The translations under genes were made by a program, and so were the position numbers. Positions 1 to 8,082 of a stretch of DNA of 64,000 nt are shown piece after piece. Origin of the DNA: Falsiroseomonas frigidaquae (GTDB lineage Bacteria > Pseudomonadota > Alphaproteobacteria > Acetobacterales > Acetobacteraceae); NCBI RefSeq assembly GCF_012163145.1, contig NZ_JAAVTX010000005.1, positions 186,001 to 250,000 of the forward strand, given 5' to 3'. The notes below the pieces were generated by a model. That model ran no database searches and was not told the origin of the DNA. It was given only the letters and a program-made list of their open reading frames with translations. Position 1 is the first letter of the stretch, and every line of letters starts with the position of its first letter.

Positions 1-471
1 GGCCTGGCAGTGCTGGCGGGGCTGCTGCTGCTGGCGATCGCGCTGGCGCTGAACCTGGTTTGGCACGGGCCGGTCCTCGGCACCTATGCGCCGGAATGGA
101 TGGCGGCGGCCATCGCCACGGTGGACAAGGCCGGGCTGCACCCGGCGCGGCTGGCTTCCGTGCTGCTGCTGGGCTGGCTGGTGGCGCATCTGATCCCGCG
201 TGACGCGGCCTGGCTTTCGCATCCCCTGCCGGCGGTATTCGTGATGATGGGGCAGCAGGGGCTGGCGGTGTTCTGCGCCGGCATCTTCCTGTCCTTCCTC
301 GGCAGGCTGGCGCTGGAAATGGCCTATGGCCCGGCAGCGCAGGCGCTGGTGAACCTGGTGGGGCTGCTGGCGCTGATCGGCGTGGCGGTGGTTTCCGCCT
401 GGTATGGCGGCGAGGGAAAGCGGGCGCGGAAACCATCCTTGCCGGCCGCACCGGGGACCGTTACGCCATGA
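1..471 (+). CDS. opgC: OpgC-family membrane protein, C-terminal part (truncated by window edge)
   Basis: The reading frame is open from the first base, so only the C-terminal ~156 residues of a longer protein are seen. The fragment is strongly hydrophobic with about four membrane helices. It carries the charged loop with a PRDAAWL motif and the following GQQGLAVFCAGIFLSFLG helix that resemble the end of OpgC proteins. OpgC adds succinyl groups to osmoregulated periplasmic glucans from the inner membrane. The tail after the last helix is short and basic. The stop codon overlaps the start of the next gene (ATGA), so the two are probably co-translated. The family call rests on the C-terminal pattern only; another acyltransferase-3-like membrane protein is possible. 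Confidence 0.72.
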   Translation, partial: GLAVLAGLLLLAIALALNLVWHGPVLGTYAPEWMAAAIATVDKAGLHPARLASVLLLGWLVAHLIPRDAAWLSHPLPAVFVMMGQQGLAVFCAGIFLSFLGRLALEMAYGPAAQALVNLVGLLALIGVAVVSAWYGGEGKRARKPSLPAAPGTVTP

Positions 472-1244
472 AAGCCATGTCCCTCGCGCCCGCATCCTGG
501 CTGCCCCTGCTCGTCCTGGCCGGCGCCCTCGCCTGGACCCCGGCGCGGGCCACCGATGTGGCCTGCGGCGCGCCGGTGGAGGCGATGGAGGCGGCGCCGA
601 TGGCGGGCGTCTTCGCCGCCCTGTCGCATACCGATCTCCGCATCCTGGTGGTCGGCAGCGCCTCCACCCAGGGCGGCGGCACCTCCGGCCGCGCCGCGAC
701 CTGGCCGGAGCGGCTGCAATCCGTGCTGGCGGAACGGGTCGCCCCGGTGACGGTGGCGGTGGAGGTGTTCGGCCGGCGCGGTACCACCGCTTCCGACCAT
801 GCCCGTATCCTGGCCGAGCAGGCGCCCCGCCTGCGGCCGCACCTCATCATCTGGCAGCTCGGCACGGTGGAGGCCGCGCGCGGCCTGCCGGTGGAGGAGA
901 TGGCGGAGACTGTGCAGGAAGCCGTGGCGCGGCTGCACGCGGTGCGCGGCGAACGCACCGACGTGGTGCTGATGGACCCGCAATTCTCCCGCTTCCTGCG
1001 CGGCAATGCGGATGTCGACAGCTACCGCGACTGGCTGCGGATTGCCGCCGCCGCGAGTGGCGCGCAGCTTTTCAGCCGCTGGGCGATCATGCGCCATTGG
1101 GTGGAGACGGACCGGCTGGACCTGGAGCGGGCGCCGACAGCGCAGCGGGTGGCGGTGGCCGACCGGCTGCATGATTGCCTGGCGCAGGCGATGGCCGAAT
1201 TCATCATGAGCGGCGCCCAGCGCGGGCGCCTGCCGCGAAACTAG
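468..1244 (+). CDS. Secreted SGNH/GDSL-type hydrolase
   Basis: 258 residues with an N-terminal signal peptide (cleavage probably near ALAWTPARA, residue ~28). Block I is VVGSASTQG at residues 61-69, a variant of the GDSL motif in which Ser64 or Ser66 is the likely nucleophile. Block III is LGTVE. A DRLH motif (Asp232, His235) supplies the usual DxxH pair near the C-terminus. The fold suggests a periplasmic esterase or acyl-transfer enzyme. The 4-nt overlap with opgC suggests it acts on acylated periplasmic glucan, but that substrate is inferred from context alone. Confidence 0.78.
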   Translation: MKAMSLAPASWLPLLVLAGALAWTPARATDVACGAPVEAMEAAPMAGVFAALSHTDLRILVVGSASTQGGGTSGRAATWPERLQSVLAERVAPVTVAVEVFGRRGTTASDHARILAEQAPRLRPHLIIWQLGTVEAARGLPVEEMAETVQEAVARLHAVRGERTDVVLMDPQFSRFLRGNADVDSYRDWLRIAAAASGAQLFSRWAIMRHWVETDRLDLERAPTAQRVAVADRLHDCLAQAMAEFIMSGAQRGRLPRN

Positions 1245-1255
1245 AACATTTCAGC

Positions 1256-1273
1256 CCGGGCGGAATCGCCCGG
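1256..1273 (+). terminator. Stem-loop after the SGNH gene
   Basis: CCGGGCG and CGCCCGG form a perfect 7-bp stem around a GAAT loop, 12 bases after the SGNH stop codon. There is no T-tract, so intrinsic termination is only possible, not shown. Confidence 0.35.
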
Positions 1274-1355
1274 CAGCCCCCCAATAATGCGGCGGAACGG
1301 CAGGCGGGAGGCGATTCGCCGTGCCAGGGCACGGGAAATCCTCTCCAAGCGCAAC

Positions 1356-1586
1356 ATGCCGAAACCAGCCGCAACGCAACATGCGGGAACCGTCGGGGCT
1401 GCCAAGCGCTTTGTCGGCATGAACTGTCACCTGCAACCCCTTGCCAAGCCTGCCCCGCCGCCGCCAGGCCCGACGCCGCGCGCTTTCGACCGCTGGCTGC
1501 AGGATGAATTGGCGCGCCGCTACGACAGCGCGCTGGCCGAGCCGGTGCCGGAGGAATTGCTGCGCCTGCTGCGCGAGACGCACTGA
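1356..1586 (+). CDS. NepR-like anti-sigma factor candidate
   Basis: The conserved part is the C-terminal ~35 residues, with RWLQDELARRYDSALAEPVP followed by EELLRLLRE. This matches the core of NepR proteins: an amphipathic helix, then YD..L.EPVP, then a Leu-rich helix. NepR sequesters the EcfG sigma factor of the alphaproteobacterial general stress response and is released by PhyR. The start is uncertain: in-frame ATGs lie at 1287, 1356 and 1419, none with a clear ribosome-binding site. Residues before the core are low-complexity and Pro/Ala-rich. No PhyR, EcfG or sensor kinase gene is nearby. The gene ends 4 bases from the convergent fhs gene. Confidence 0.6.
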   Translation: MPKPAATQHAGTVGAAKRFVGMNCHLQPLAKPAPPPPGPTPRAFDRWLQDELARRYDSALAEPVPEELLRLLRETH

Positions 1587-1590
1587 AGGG

Positions 1591-3261
1591 TCAGAACAGC
1601 CCCTCGATCAGCCCCTCCGCATCCAGCCCGATCGTCTCCGCCGCCGGCCGTCGCGGCAGGCCGGGCATGGTCATGATCTCGCCGCACATCGCCACCACGA
1701 AGCCGGCGCCCGCCGAAAGCCGTACGTCCCGCACCGGCAGGATGTGATCCACCGGCGCGCCGAGCGCGGTGGGATCGGCGCTGAAGGAATACTGCGTCTT
1801 GGCGACGCAGACCGGCAGGTGGCCGAAGCCCTCCGCCTCCCACCGCGCCAGCTTCTGCGCGGCCGGTGCCGGAATCGCCACGTCACGGGCGCGGTAGACC
1901 TGCTGCGCGATGGTCCGCAGCTTCTCGGCCAGCGGCATCGCATCCGGATATAGCGGCTGGAAGCGCGCGGCGCCGGCGGCGATACGGGCCTGCACCGCCT
2001 GGGCCAGTTCGGTGGCCCCCGCTGCACCGTCAGACCAATGGGTGCAGAGGATCGCCTGCGTATCCAGCCGCGCCATCGCCTGCTGCACGGCGGTGATCTC
2101 GGCCGGGGTGTCGCTGTTGAAGCGGTTCAGCGCGACCACCACCGGCAGGCCGAATTTGTGCATGTTCTCGACATGGCGGGCGAGGTTGGCCACGCCGCGC
2201 TCCACCGCCGCCACATCCTCCCGCCCCAGATCCGCCTTGGCGACGCCGCCATGCATCTTCAGCGCGCGCACCGTGGCGACGATGACGCAGGCGGCCGGGT
2301 TCAGCCCGGCCAGCCGGCACTTGATATCGAGGAACTTCTCGGCGCCGAGGTCCGCACCGAAGCCGGCCTCCGTCACCACCACATCGGCCAGCCCCAGGCC
2401 GAGCCGCGTGGCGACCACGCTGTTGCAGCCATGCGCGATGTTGGCGAAGGGCCCGCCATGCACCAGGGCCGGGCTGCCGGCGATCGACTGCACCAGGTTG
2501 GGCGACAGCGCGTCCCGCAGCAGCGCCGCCATGGCGCCATCCGCCTTGATGTCCCGGGCCGTCACCGCCGTGCCGTCGCGCCGGCGGCCGACGATCATGC
2601 GGCCGAGGCGGTCCTGCAGATCGGCCAGATCCTTCGCCAGGCAGAACACCGCCATGACCTCGCTGGCCACCGTGATGTCGAAGCCATCCTCCCGCACCAC
2701 GCCCTGCGAGGCACCGCCGAGGCCCACCACGCAGTCGCGCAGGTTGCGGTCGTTCATGTCCATGGCGCGGCGCCAGGAGATGCGGCGCGGGTCCAGGTTC
2801 AGCTCGTTGCCCCAGTACAGGTGGTTGTCCACCATGGAGGAGAGCAGGTTGTTGGCGCTGGTGATGGCGTGGAAATCGCCGGTGAAGTGGAGGTTGATGT
2901 CCTCCATCGGCAGCACCTGGACATAGCCGCCGCCCGTAGCTCCGCCCTTCACGCCGAAGCAGGGGCCGAGCGAGGGCTCGCGCAGGCAGATCATGGTCTT
3001 GGTGCCGAGCGCGTTCAGCGCATCGCCGAGGCCGATGGTCGTGGTGGTCTTGCCCTCCCCGGCCGGGGTCGGGCTGATGCCGGTGACCAGGACCAGGGCT
3101 CCCGGCGGACGGGCGGAGGCTTCCGCAACGAAGGCGGTGCCGATCTTCGCCTTGTACTTGCCGTAGGGCTCCAGCGCAGCGTCGGGGATGCCGGCGCGCG
3201 TCGCGATATCCGCGATCGGGCGCAGCGTCGCCGCGCGGGCGATGTCGAGGTCGGTGGCCAT
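1591..3261 (-). CDS. fhs: Formate--tetrahydrofolate ligase
   Basis: 556 residues, the usual family length when the start is taken at the ATG giving [10 protein letters not shown]; an in-frame extension of 19 residues upstream is not needed. The ATP-binding signature [18 protein letters not shown] lies near residue 65, followed by the [20 protein letters not shown] segment typical of the family. The enzyme makes 10-formyl-THF from formate, THF and ATP in the cytosol and feeds one-carbon metabolism. It stands alone, convergent with the NepR-like gene. Confidence 0.96.
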   Translation of the reverse strand: MATDLDIARAATLRPIADIATRAGIPDAALEPYGKYKAKIGTAFVAEASARPPGALVLVTGISPTPAGEGKTTTTIGLGDALNALGTKTMICLREPSLGPCFGVKGGATGGGYVQVLPMEDINLHFTGDFHAITSANNLLSSMVDNHLYWGNELNLDPRRISWRRAMDMNDRNLRDCVVGLGGASQGVVREDGFDITVASEVMAVFCLAKDLADLQDRLGRMIVGRRRDGTAVTARDIKADGAMAALLRDALSPNLVQSIAGSPALVHGGPFANIAHGCNSVVATRLGLGLADVVVTEAGFGADLGAEKFLDIKCRLAGLNPAACVIVATVRALKMHGGVAKADLGREDVAAVERGVANLARHVENMHKFGLPVVVALNRFNSDTPAEITAVQQAMARLDTQAILCTHWSDGAAGATELAQAVQARIAAGAARFQPLYPDAMPLAEKLRTIAQQVYRARDVAIPAPAAQKLARWEAEGFGHLPVCVAKTQYSFSADPTALGAPVDHILPVRDVRLSAGAGFVVAMCGEIMTMPGLPRRPAAETIGLDAEGLIEGLF

Positions 3262-3370
3262 GCTGGTGATTGCTCCCTGCGATGCCCCGCGCTTATCGGG
3301 ACATGAAGTTGGGGGCAAGCCATGCCGGCCACCGGCCCGGCTGCCTCCAATCCATTTCGGGCCGCCGGCC

Positions 3371-3457
3371 TTAGCGCAGCAGGGCGAAGCCGAGCGCCAT
3401 CAGCAGCACCAGCAGCCCGGTCAGCAGGGCGAGGAGAAGGGCGATCCTGCGGCGCAT
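3371..3457 (-). CDS. 28-residue single-pass membrane miniprotein
   Basis: A short frame begins 12 bases after the ferric-reductase-type gene and is preceded by a very good ribosome-binding site (AGGGGAGG, 6 bases from ATG). The product starts [14 protein letters not shown], forms one Leu-rich membrane helix and ends ALLR, giving a basic N-terminus and an N-in topology. The strong Shine-Dalgarno and tight spacing argue that it is translated from the same transcript. Function is unknown. It could be an accessory peptide of the upstream membrane oxidoreductase. Confidence 0.55.
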   Translation of the reverse strand: MRRRIALLLALLTGLLVLLMALGFALLR

Positions 3458-3469
3458 CGGTACCTCCCC

Positions 3470-4792
3470 TCAGGCCAGCTCGAAGATTTCGGTCTGGATG
3501 CTCCGTGTCGGCACGCCCATCCCGCGCAGCGCCCGTTCCGCCGCGGCGGTCATCGGTGTCGGCCCACACAGGAAGCAGTGCAGCCGCGGGCGCGGCGCCG
3601 GCGGCAGGTGCCGCTCCAGCAATTCCTGCGTCACGAAGCCGGTTTCGCCGGTCCAGCCCTCCGGCGGCTCCTCCAGTATGTGCACCAGCCGCAGGTCGAG
3701 CCGCCCCTGCAGCGCCTCCAGCTCCTCCCGGTAGGCGACGTCGTCCCAGCCCTTGTTGCCATAGAACAACCAGACCGGCCGCCGGTCGCCGCGCGCGGCC
3801 AGGCTGCGGAGCATGCTCATCACCGGCGTGATGCCGACGCCGCCGACGATCGCGACCAGCCCCTCCGCCTCCGGCTGCCGGTCGATGGAGAAGACGCCGT
3901 AGGGCGCATCGATCCAGGCCGGGTCGCCCGGGCGCACCTCGCCGATGCGGCTGGTGAAGTCGCCGAGCTCCTTGATGCCGAATTCCAACCGCGGCAGCGC
4001 CTCCGGCGCCGAGGCGATGGAGAAGGGATGCTCGCGCAGGCCGAAGGGGGAATTGCGCAGCGTCAGCCAGGCGAATTGGCCAGGCAGGAAGCGGCGCAGG
4101 CCGGCATGGCCATCGGGCTCGATGGCGATGGTCCAGACATCGTTGCGGCCGGGCCGCACCTCCACCACCCGCCACGGCTCGCGGGTCTGCTTCAGCGGCT
4201 TCAGCAGGCGGACCCAGACCAGCAGCAGCAGCCAGGACAGCGTCGCCAGCAGCCACAGCGTCCGGTTCAACGGCGAGGCGGTGAAGTAGCCGATGCCGAT
4301 GATATGCGCGACCGCGGCGCCGAAGCCGAAGATCGCGAGCACGACATGGGCGTAGCGCCACAGCCCGTATTCCAGCCGCAGCAGCTTGCGCCATTCGGCG
4401 GTGACGACGGCCAGCCCGAACAGCACCAGCGCGGCACGTCCCGCCGTCAGTTCCCAATCCGCCTCGAAGGGATTGATGGTCGGACCCAGGCGGTCCTCGT
4501 ACCACAGCCACAGGATGCCGAAATGCGCCGCCACGATGGCGAGCGCGATCCAGGCGAGGTAGCGGTGGAACAGGTAGATGATGTCGACGCCGAACGGCGC
4601 GGTCATCGGGCGGATGCGTGCGGTCAGCGCGAATTGCACGCCGATCATCGCCATGCCGGCGAATCCGAGGGCCATGGAGAAGTTCCACCAGAAATCGCGC
4701 CCCGGCGGCACCTCGCCTAGGAACAGCAGCGCCTGGGGCGTCAGCACCAGAACCAGATACAGCGTCACCCAGGCCACCTGTCGCAGCGCCAT
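3470..4792 (-). CDS. Ferric-reductase-like flavocytochrome (FRD/FNR type)
   Basis: 440 residues. The N-terminal half (about 1-205) has six membrane helices with histidines at 76, 90, 149 and 163, spaced as in two-haem ferric reductase/NADPH-oxidase domains. The C-terminal half is cytoplasmic. It has the FAD-binding motif REHPFSIAS, an NAD(P)H-binding GGVGITPVMSML segment, and a C-terminal CGPTPM motif. The protein should pass electrons from NAD(P)H through FAD and haem across the inner membrane. The final acceptor, ferric chelate or another, is not evident. A miniprotein gene follows 12 bases downstream. Confidence 0.85.
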   Translation of the reverse strand: MALRQVAWVTLYLVLVLTPQALLFLGEVPPGRDFWWNFSMALGFAGMAMIGVQFALTARIRPMTAPFGVDIIYLFHRYLAWIALAIVAAHFGILWLWYEDRLGPTINPFEADWELTAGRAALVLFGLAVVTAEWRKLLRLEYGLWRYAHVVLAIFGFGAAVAHIIGIGYFTASPLNRTLWLLATLSWLLLLVWVRLLKPLKQTREPWRVVEVRPGRNDVWTIAIEPDGHAGLRRFLPGQFAWLTLRNSPFGLREHPFSIASAPEALPRLEFGIKELGDFTSRIGEVRPGDPAWIDAPYGVFSIDRQPEAEGLVAIVGGVGITPVMSMLRSLAARGDRRPVWLFYGNKGWDDVAYREELEALQGRLDLRLVHILEEPPEGWTGETGFVTQELLERHLPPAPRPRLHCFLCGPTPMTAAAERALRGMGVPTRSIQTEIFELA

Positions 4793-4934
4793 CCCCTTCC
4801 CCCCGTCACCTGCCCTTCGAACGCCGCGCTGCCGCGAACGTTCGCATGGCGGCTACCTCGCCGGCTGCCGGCGACCTTCCCCGGCACCGCAACGCACGGC
4901 ATCCTCCCGCAAAACACCACCCGGAGGGACATCC

Positions 4935-5912
4935 ATGCTGCGCCGAACCCTGCTTTCCACGCTTGCCGCCACGCCGCTGCTGCCGGGCCTCGCCCGCGCG
5001 CAGGAGGCCGCTTGGCCGACGCGGCCCGTCACCGTCATGGTGCCCTTCGTCGCCGGCGGCCCGTCCGACATCATCGCCCGCACCATCGCCAACCGGATGA
5101 GCCAGACACTCGGCCAGCCGGTGGTGGCGGAGAACCGCGCCGGCGCGAATGGCGAGGTCGCGGCGCGGCTGGTGATGCGGGCGCCGGCGGACGGGCACAT
5201 GCTGTTCGTCGGCTCGATCGGCGTCTTCGCCATCAACGCCGCGCTGCGGCCCAATCTCGGCTACGATCCGATTCGCGACTTCGCGCCGATCACCATGGCC
5301 GTCACCACGCCCAATGTGCTGGTGGTGAATGCGGAGAAGGTGCCGGCGCGCACGCTGGATGAAGTGGTGGCCTGGCTGAAGGCGCAGGGCGGTCGCGCCA
5401 GCTACTCCACCTCCGGCGTCGGATCCTCGGACCATCTGACGATGGAGTTGTTCAAGCAGCGCACGGGCACGGATGTGACGCATGTGCCCTACCAGGGCGG
5501 CGCCGCGGCGGCGACGGATCTGATCGCCGGCAACGTGCAGCTTTCCTTCCAGAACCTCGGCACCGTCGCCGCGCATATCCAGGGCGGGCGGCTGCGCGCC
5601 ATCATGCTGACCAGCGCGACCCGCAGCCCCGTATTGCCGGATGTGCCGACGGCGGCGGAAGCGGGCCTCGACAATTTCGTCGTGACGTCCTGGCAGGCAG
5701 TGATGGCGCCCGCCGGCCTGCCGCAGCCGGTACTGACGAAGGTGCATGCGGCGACGGTGGCGGCGCTGCGGCATCCCGAATCGGTGCAGCGGCTGAACGC
5801 GATCGGCTTCGATGTCGTGGCCAATTCGCCGGACGACTACCGCAGCTTCCAACAGGCGGAGATCGCGCGCTGGCGCGAGGTGGTGCGCAGCGCCAACATC
5901 CGCGCCGAATAA
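4935..5912 (+). CDS. Bug-family tripartite tricarboxylate transporter receptor (TctC-like) 1
   Basis: 325 residues starting at the ATG preceded by GGAGGGAC. The signal peptide MLRRTLLSTLAATPLLPGLA ends near ARAQ. The mature part opens with WPTRPVTVMVPFVAGGPSDI and continues to RTIANRMSQTLGQPVVAENR, the two signatures of Bug periplasmic binding proteins. Such receptors bind small carboxylates for TctAB-type carriers or act as sensors. No TctA or TctB gene is nearby. The gene is divergent from the flavocytochrome gene, about 140 bases away. The ligand cannot be told from sequence. Confidence 0.93.
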   Translation: MLRRTLLSTLAATPLLPGLARAQEAAWPTRPVTVMVPFVAGGPSDIIARTIANRMSQTLGQPVVAENRAGANGEVAARLVMRAPADGHMLFVGSIGVFAINAALRPNLGYDPIRDFAPITMAVTTPNVLVVNAEKVPARTLDEVVAWLKAQGGRASYSTSGVGSSDHLTMELFKQRTGTDVTHVPYQGGAAAATDLIAGNVQLSFQNLGTVAAHIQGGRLRAIMLTSATRSPVLPDVPTAAEAGLDNFVVTSWQAVMAPAGLPQPVLTKVHAATVAALRHPESVQRLNAIGFDVVANSPDDYRSFQQAEIARWREVVRSANIRAE

Positions 5913-6011
5913 CGTTCCACGCATGACCTGCATCAAGGATCGGTGACGAGGTCGGGACCAGAACGTCTCCGCGGCCGCGCACAGGGCGCGCCGCGGAGAA
6001 AGGCTTTGGCT

Positions 6012-6650
6012 ATGAATCGGAAGATCTGCGCAGCGGCCCTGGCGGGTGTGGTCGCGGCGATGCCGGCGATGGCGCAGGATGTGCGCGGCAAGCTTGCGGG
6101 CGACATCGTGCTCGGCGTCGGGCTGATCGGCGTGCTGCCCTCCAACGGTGGCAACACCACCATCGGCGGCGAACCGCATGCGAGCGCGACGGCAACCCCG
6201 CAGCTCGACCTCACCTACTTCATGACGCCGAACTTCGCGGTGAACGTGATCGCCGCGACCTCGCGCCATGATGTTTCCGTGCGCGGCCTGGCAGGCGGCA
6301 ACATCGATCTCGGCCGCGTCTGGGCGCTGCCGCCGACGGTGACGCTGCAATACCACCCGCTGCCGGCCAGCCACTTCAGCCCCTATCTCGGCGTCGGGCT
6401 GAACTACACGGTGTTCTACGGCGAAGGCGGCGGCCGCAGCGCCGGCATCACCAGCGTGGATGTCGAGAATGCCTGGGGCGTCGCGGTGAATGCCGGCGTG
6501 GACTACGAATTGTCGCCGAACCTGCTGGCGAATTTCGACGTGAAGCGGCTGTGGCTGCGCCCGGATGTCAGCGTGAACCAGGGCGCCGTGCGGGCCGAGG
6601 CGAATCTCGACCCGTGGATCATCGGCACCAGCATCCGCTACCGCTTCTGA
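6012..6650 (+). CDS. OmpW-family outer membrane protein
   Basis: 212 residues from the ATG giving MNRKICAAALAG, with GGAGAAAGG upstream. The signal peptide is cleaved near AMAQD. The body shows alternating hydrophobic beta strands, a conserved PTVTLQYH segment, and FSPYLGVGLNYT, typical of the eight-stranded OmpW/AlkL barrel. It ends in YRF, a C-terminal aromatic residue as expected for BAM-assembled proteins. OmpW proteins form narrow hydrophobic channels. There is no neighbour that fixes its substrate. Confidence 0.9.
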   Translation: MNRKICAAALAGVVAAMPAMAQDVRGKLAGDIVLGVGLIGVLPSNGGNTTIGGEPHASATATPQLDLTYFMTPNFAVNVIAATSRHDVSVRGLAGGNIDLGRVWALPPTVTLQYHPLPASHFSPYLGVGLNYTVFYGEGGGRSAGITSVDVENAWGVAVNAGVDYELSPNLLANFDVKRLWLRPDVSVNQGAVRAEANLDPWIIGTSIRYRF

Positions 6651-6714
6651 CCCGTGCCTGGGGAGGGGCAGCCATGCCCTTCCCCCTTTCCCTGGCGCGC
6701 CCCATCTGCGCGCC

Positions 6715-6927
6715 ATGGCCAGTCCCTGCATCGATATCTGCCGCTATGACGAAGACACCGGATGGTGCTTCGGCTGCGGCATGCTGAAGCCCGAGAAGAA
6801 GCGCTGGAAGAAGGACAGGGAGGAGCGCCCTGCGATCCGCGCCGCGCTGCCGCAGCGCCTGTCGGAACTCGCCACTGCGGGACATGCGATCGGCGAGGCA
6901 GCCGCGAAGAAAAAGAAGAAGCACTAG
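6715..6927 (+). CDS. DUF1289-domain small Cys-rich protein
   Basis: 70 residues. It begins MASPCIDICRYDEDTGWCFGCG, the DUF1289 pattern with four conserved cysteines (CIDIC near the start and CFGC) that could bind metal. A short helical part and a Lys-rich tail (KKKKKH) follow. The protein is cytosolic with no signal peptide. The family is common in proteobacteria and has no established function. It sits between ompW and a Bug receptor, apparently independent of both. Confidence 0.88.
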   Translation: MASPCIDICRYDEDTGWCFGCGMLKPEKKRWKKDREERPAIRAALPQRLSELATAGHAIGEAAAKKKKKH

Positions 6928-6990
6928 GCATCTGTGGCACGCCGGCCCGGCCGAGGATGCGCCCGGAAAGCTGAAGCGGGGCGGGGTGGT

Positions 6991-7019
6991 TTCACCATCA
7001 AGGTGAATCATGGCATAAT
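6991..7019 (+). promoter_or_regulatory. Sigma-70-like promoter with an overlapping dyad
   Basis: TTCACC (6991-6996) and CATAAT (7014-7019) are separated by exactly 17 bases and resemble -35 and -10 elements. TTCACC also forms a perfect 6-bp inverted repeat with GGTGAA (7002-7007), so a repressor dimer could cover the -35 box. The patch is AT-rich against the local background and lies about 30 bases before the start codon of the next Bug gene. Confidence 0.45.
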
Positions 7020-7050
7020 GGCCACAATCACTCAGCCTGGGAAGAAACGC

Positions 7051-8028
7051 ATGACCACAACCCCCTTCAGTCGCCGTGCCCTGCTGGGCGCCGCCGCGCT
7101 GCCACTCGCCGCGCCCGCCCTGGCGCAGGAGGGTTTTCCAAACCGTCCGCTGCGCCTGGTCGTCGGCTACACGCCGGGCGGCGCGACCGACACCTCTGCC
7201 CGCGCCATCGCGCCCAAGCTGGGCGAGGTGCTGGGCCAGCCCGTGATCGTCGAGAACCGTCCCGGCGCGGGCAGTAATATCGCATCCGAGGTGGTGGCCC
7301 GCAGCCCGGCCGATGGCCACACGCTGCTGCTGGCGACGCTGGGTGCCCTCGTGGTCAGCCCGATGGTGATGCGCCTGCCGGTGGATCCGGCGCGCGACCT
7401 GGTTCCGGTCTCCGTCGCGGTCGATCTGTTCAACATCCTGGTGCTGCCGACCGACCGGCCCTGGCGTAGCGTGGCGGAGCTGGTTGCCGCGGCAAAGGCC
7501 GCGCCCGGCACCCTTTCCTATGGCACCAGCGGCATCGCCGGCGGGCCGCATCTCGCGGGGCTGCTGTTCGACCGCATCGCCGGGACCGAAACCACGGCGG
7601 TGCACTACCGCGGCGGCGGACTGGTGGTGAACGACCTGCTGGCCGGACGGGTCGACTTCTCCTTCGCCACCGCCGCCTCGGTGCTGACGCAGGTGCGGGC
7701 CGACAAGCTGCGCGCGCTGGCTGTGCCGCATCTCGAACGCTCGCGCCTGATGCCGGACATCCCGACGGTCGCCGAATCCGGCCTGCCGGGCTTCGATGTG
7801 CCGTCCTGGTATGCCGTGGTGGCGCCGCGTGGCACGCCGGAAACCGCGATCGCCAAGCTGAACGCCGCGATGCGCGTGGCGCTGACCGACCCGGAGACGA
7901 CCGCGGTGCTGAACCGCAACGGGCTGGAGCCGCGCTGGACGACGCCGGAGCAGATGAGCCAGGCGCTTGAGGCGGAGCGGACGAAGTGGACGCCGATCAT
8001 CCGCGCCAGCGGGCTCCGCATCGAATAG
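7051..8028 (+). CDS. Bug-family TctC-like receptor 2
   Basis: 325 residues from ATG at 7051; upstream in-frame ATGs at 7018 and 6934 would put extra residues before the signal peptide. The N-terminus [20 protein letters not shown] carries a twin-Arg-like motif and a cleavage site near ALAQE. The mature part has FPNRPLRLVVGYTPGGATDT and GQPVIVENRPGAGSN, the Bug signatures. It is a predicted periplasmic binding protein for a small organic acid. It has its own putative promoter/operator and no membrane transporter subunits alongside. It is convergent with the PhnW-like gene. Confidence 0.93.
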   Translation: MTTTPFSRRALLGAAALPLAAPALAQEGFPNRPLRLVVGYTPGGATDTSARAIAPKLGEVLGQPVIVENRPGAGSNIASEVVARSPADGHTLLLATLGALVVSPMVMRLPVDPARDLVPVSVAVDLFNILVLPTDRPWRSVAELVAAAKAAPGTLSYGTSGIAGGPHLAGLLFDRIAGTETTAVHYRGGGLVVNDLLAGRVDFSFATAASVLTQVRADKLRALAVPHLERSRLMPDIPTVAESGLPGFDVPSWYAVVAPRGTPETAIAKLNAAMRVALTDPETTAVLNRNGLEPRWTTPEQMSQALEAERTKWTPIIRASGLRIE

Positions 8029-8082
8029 GCCGGAAGCGCCCGGAATCGCCGCCGCGCGAGGCGCGGCGGCACGCGATCCGAT

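Noticed and set aside
1386-1410. GGAAC-N16-CGCTT near the NepR-like gene as an EcfG-type promoter
   Set aside because: The -10 part differs from the expected CGTT, and in two of the three possible gene models it falls inside the coding sequence.
3015-4688. 557-codon open frame spanning the end of fhs and the flavocytochrome gene
   Set aside because: It is an out-of-frame shadow on the same strand as two well-supported genes, with Arg/Ala-rich low-complexity translation.
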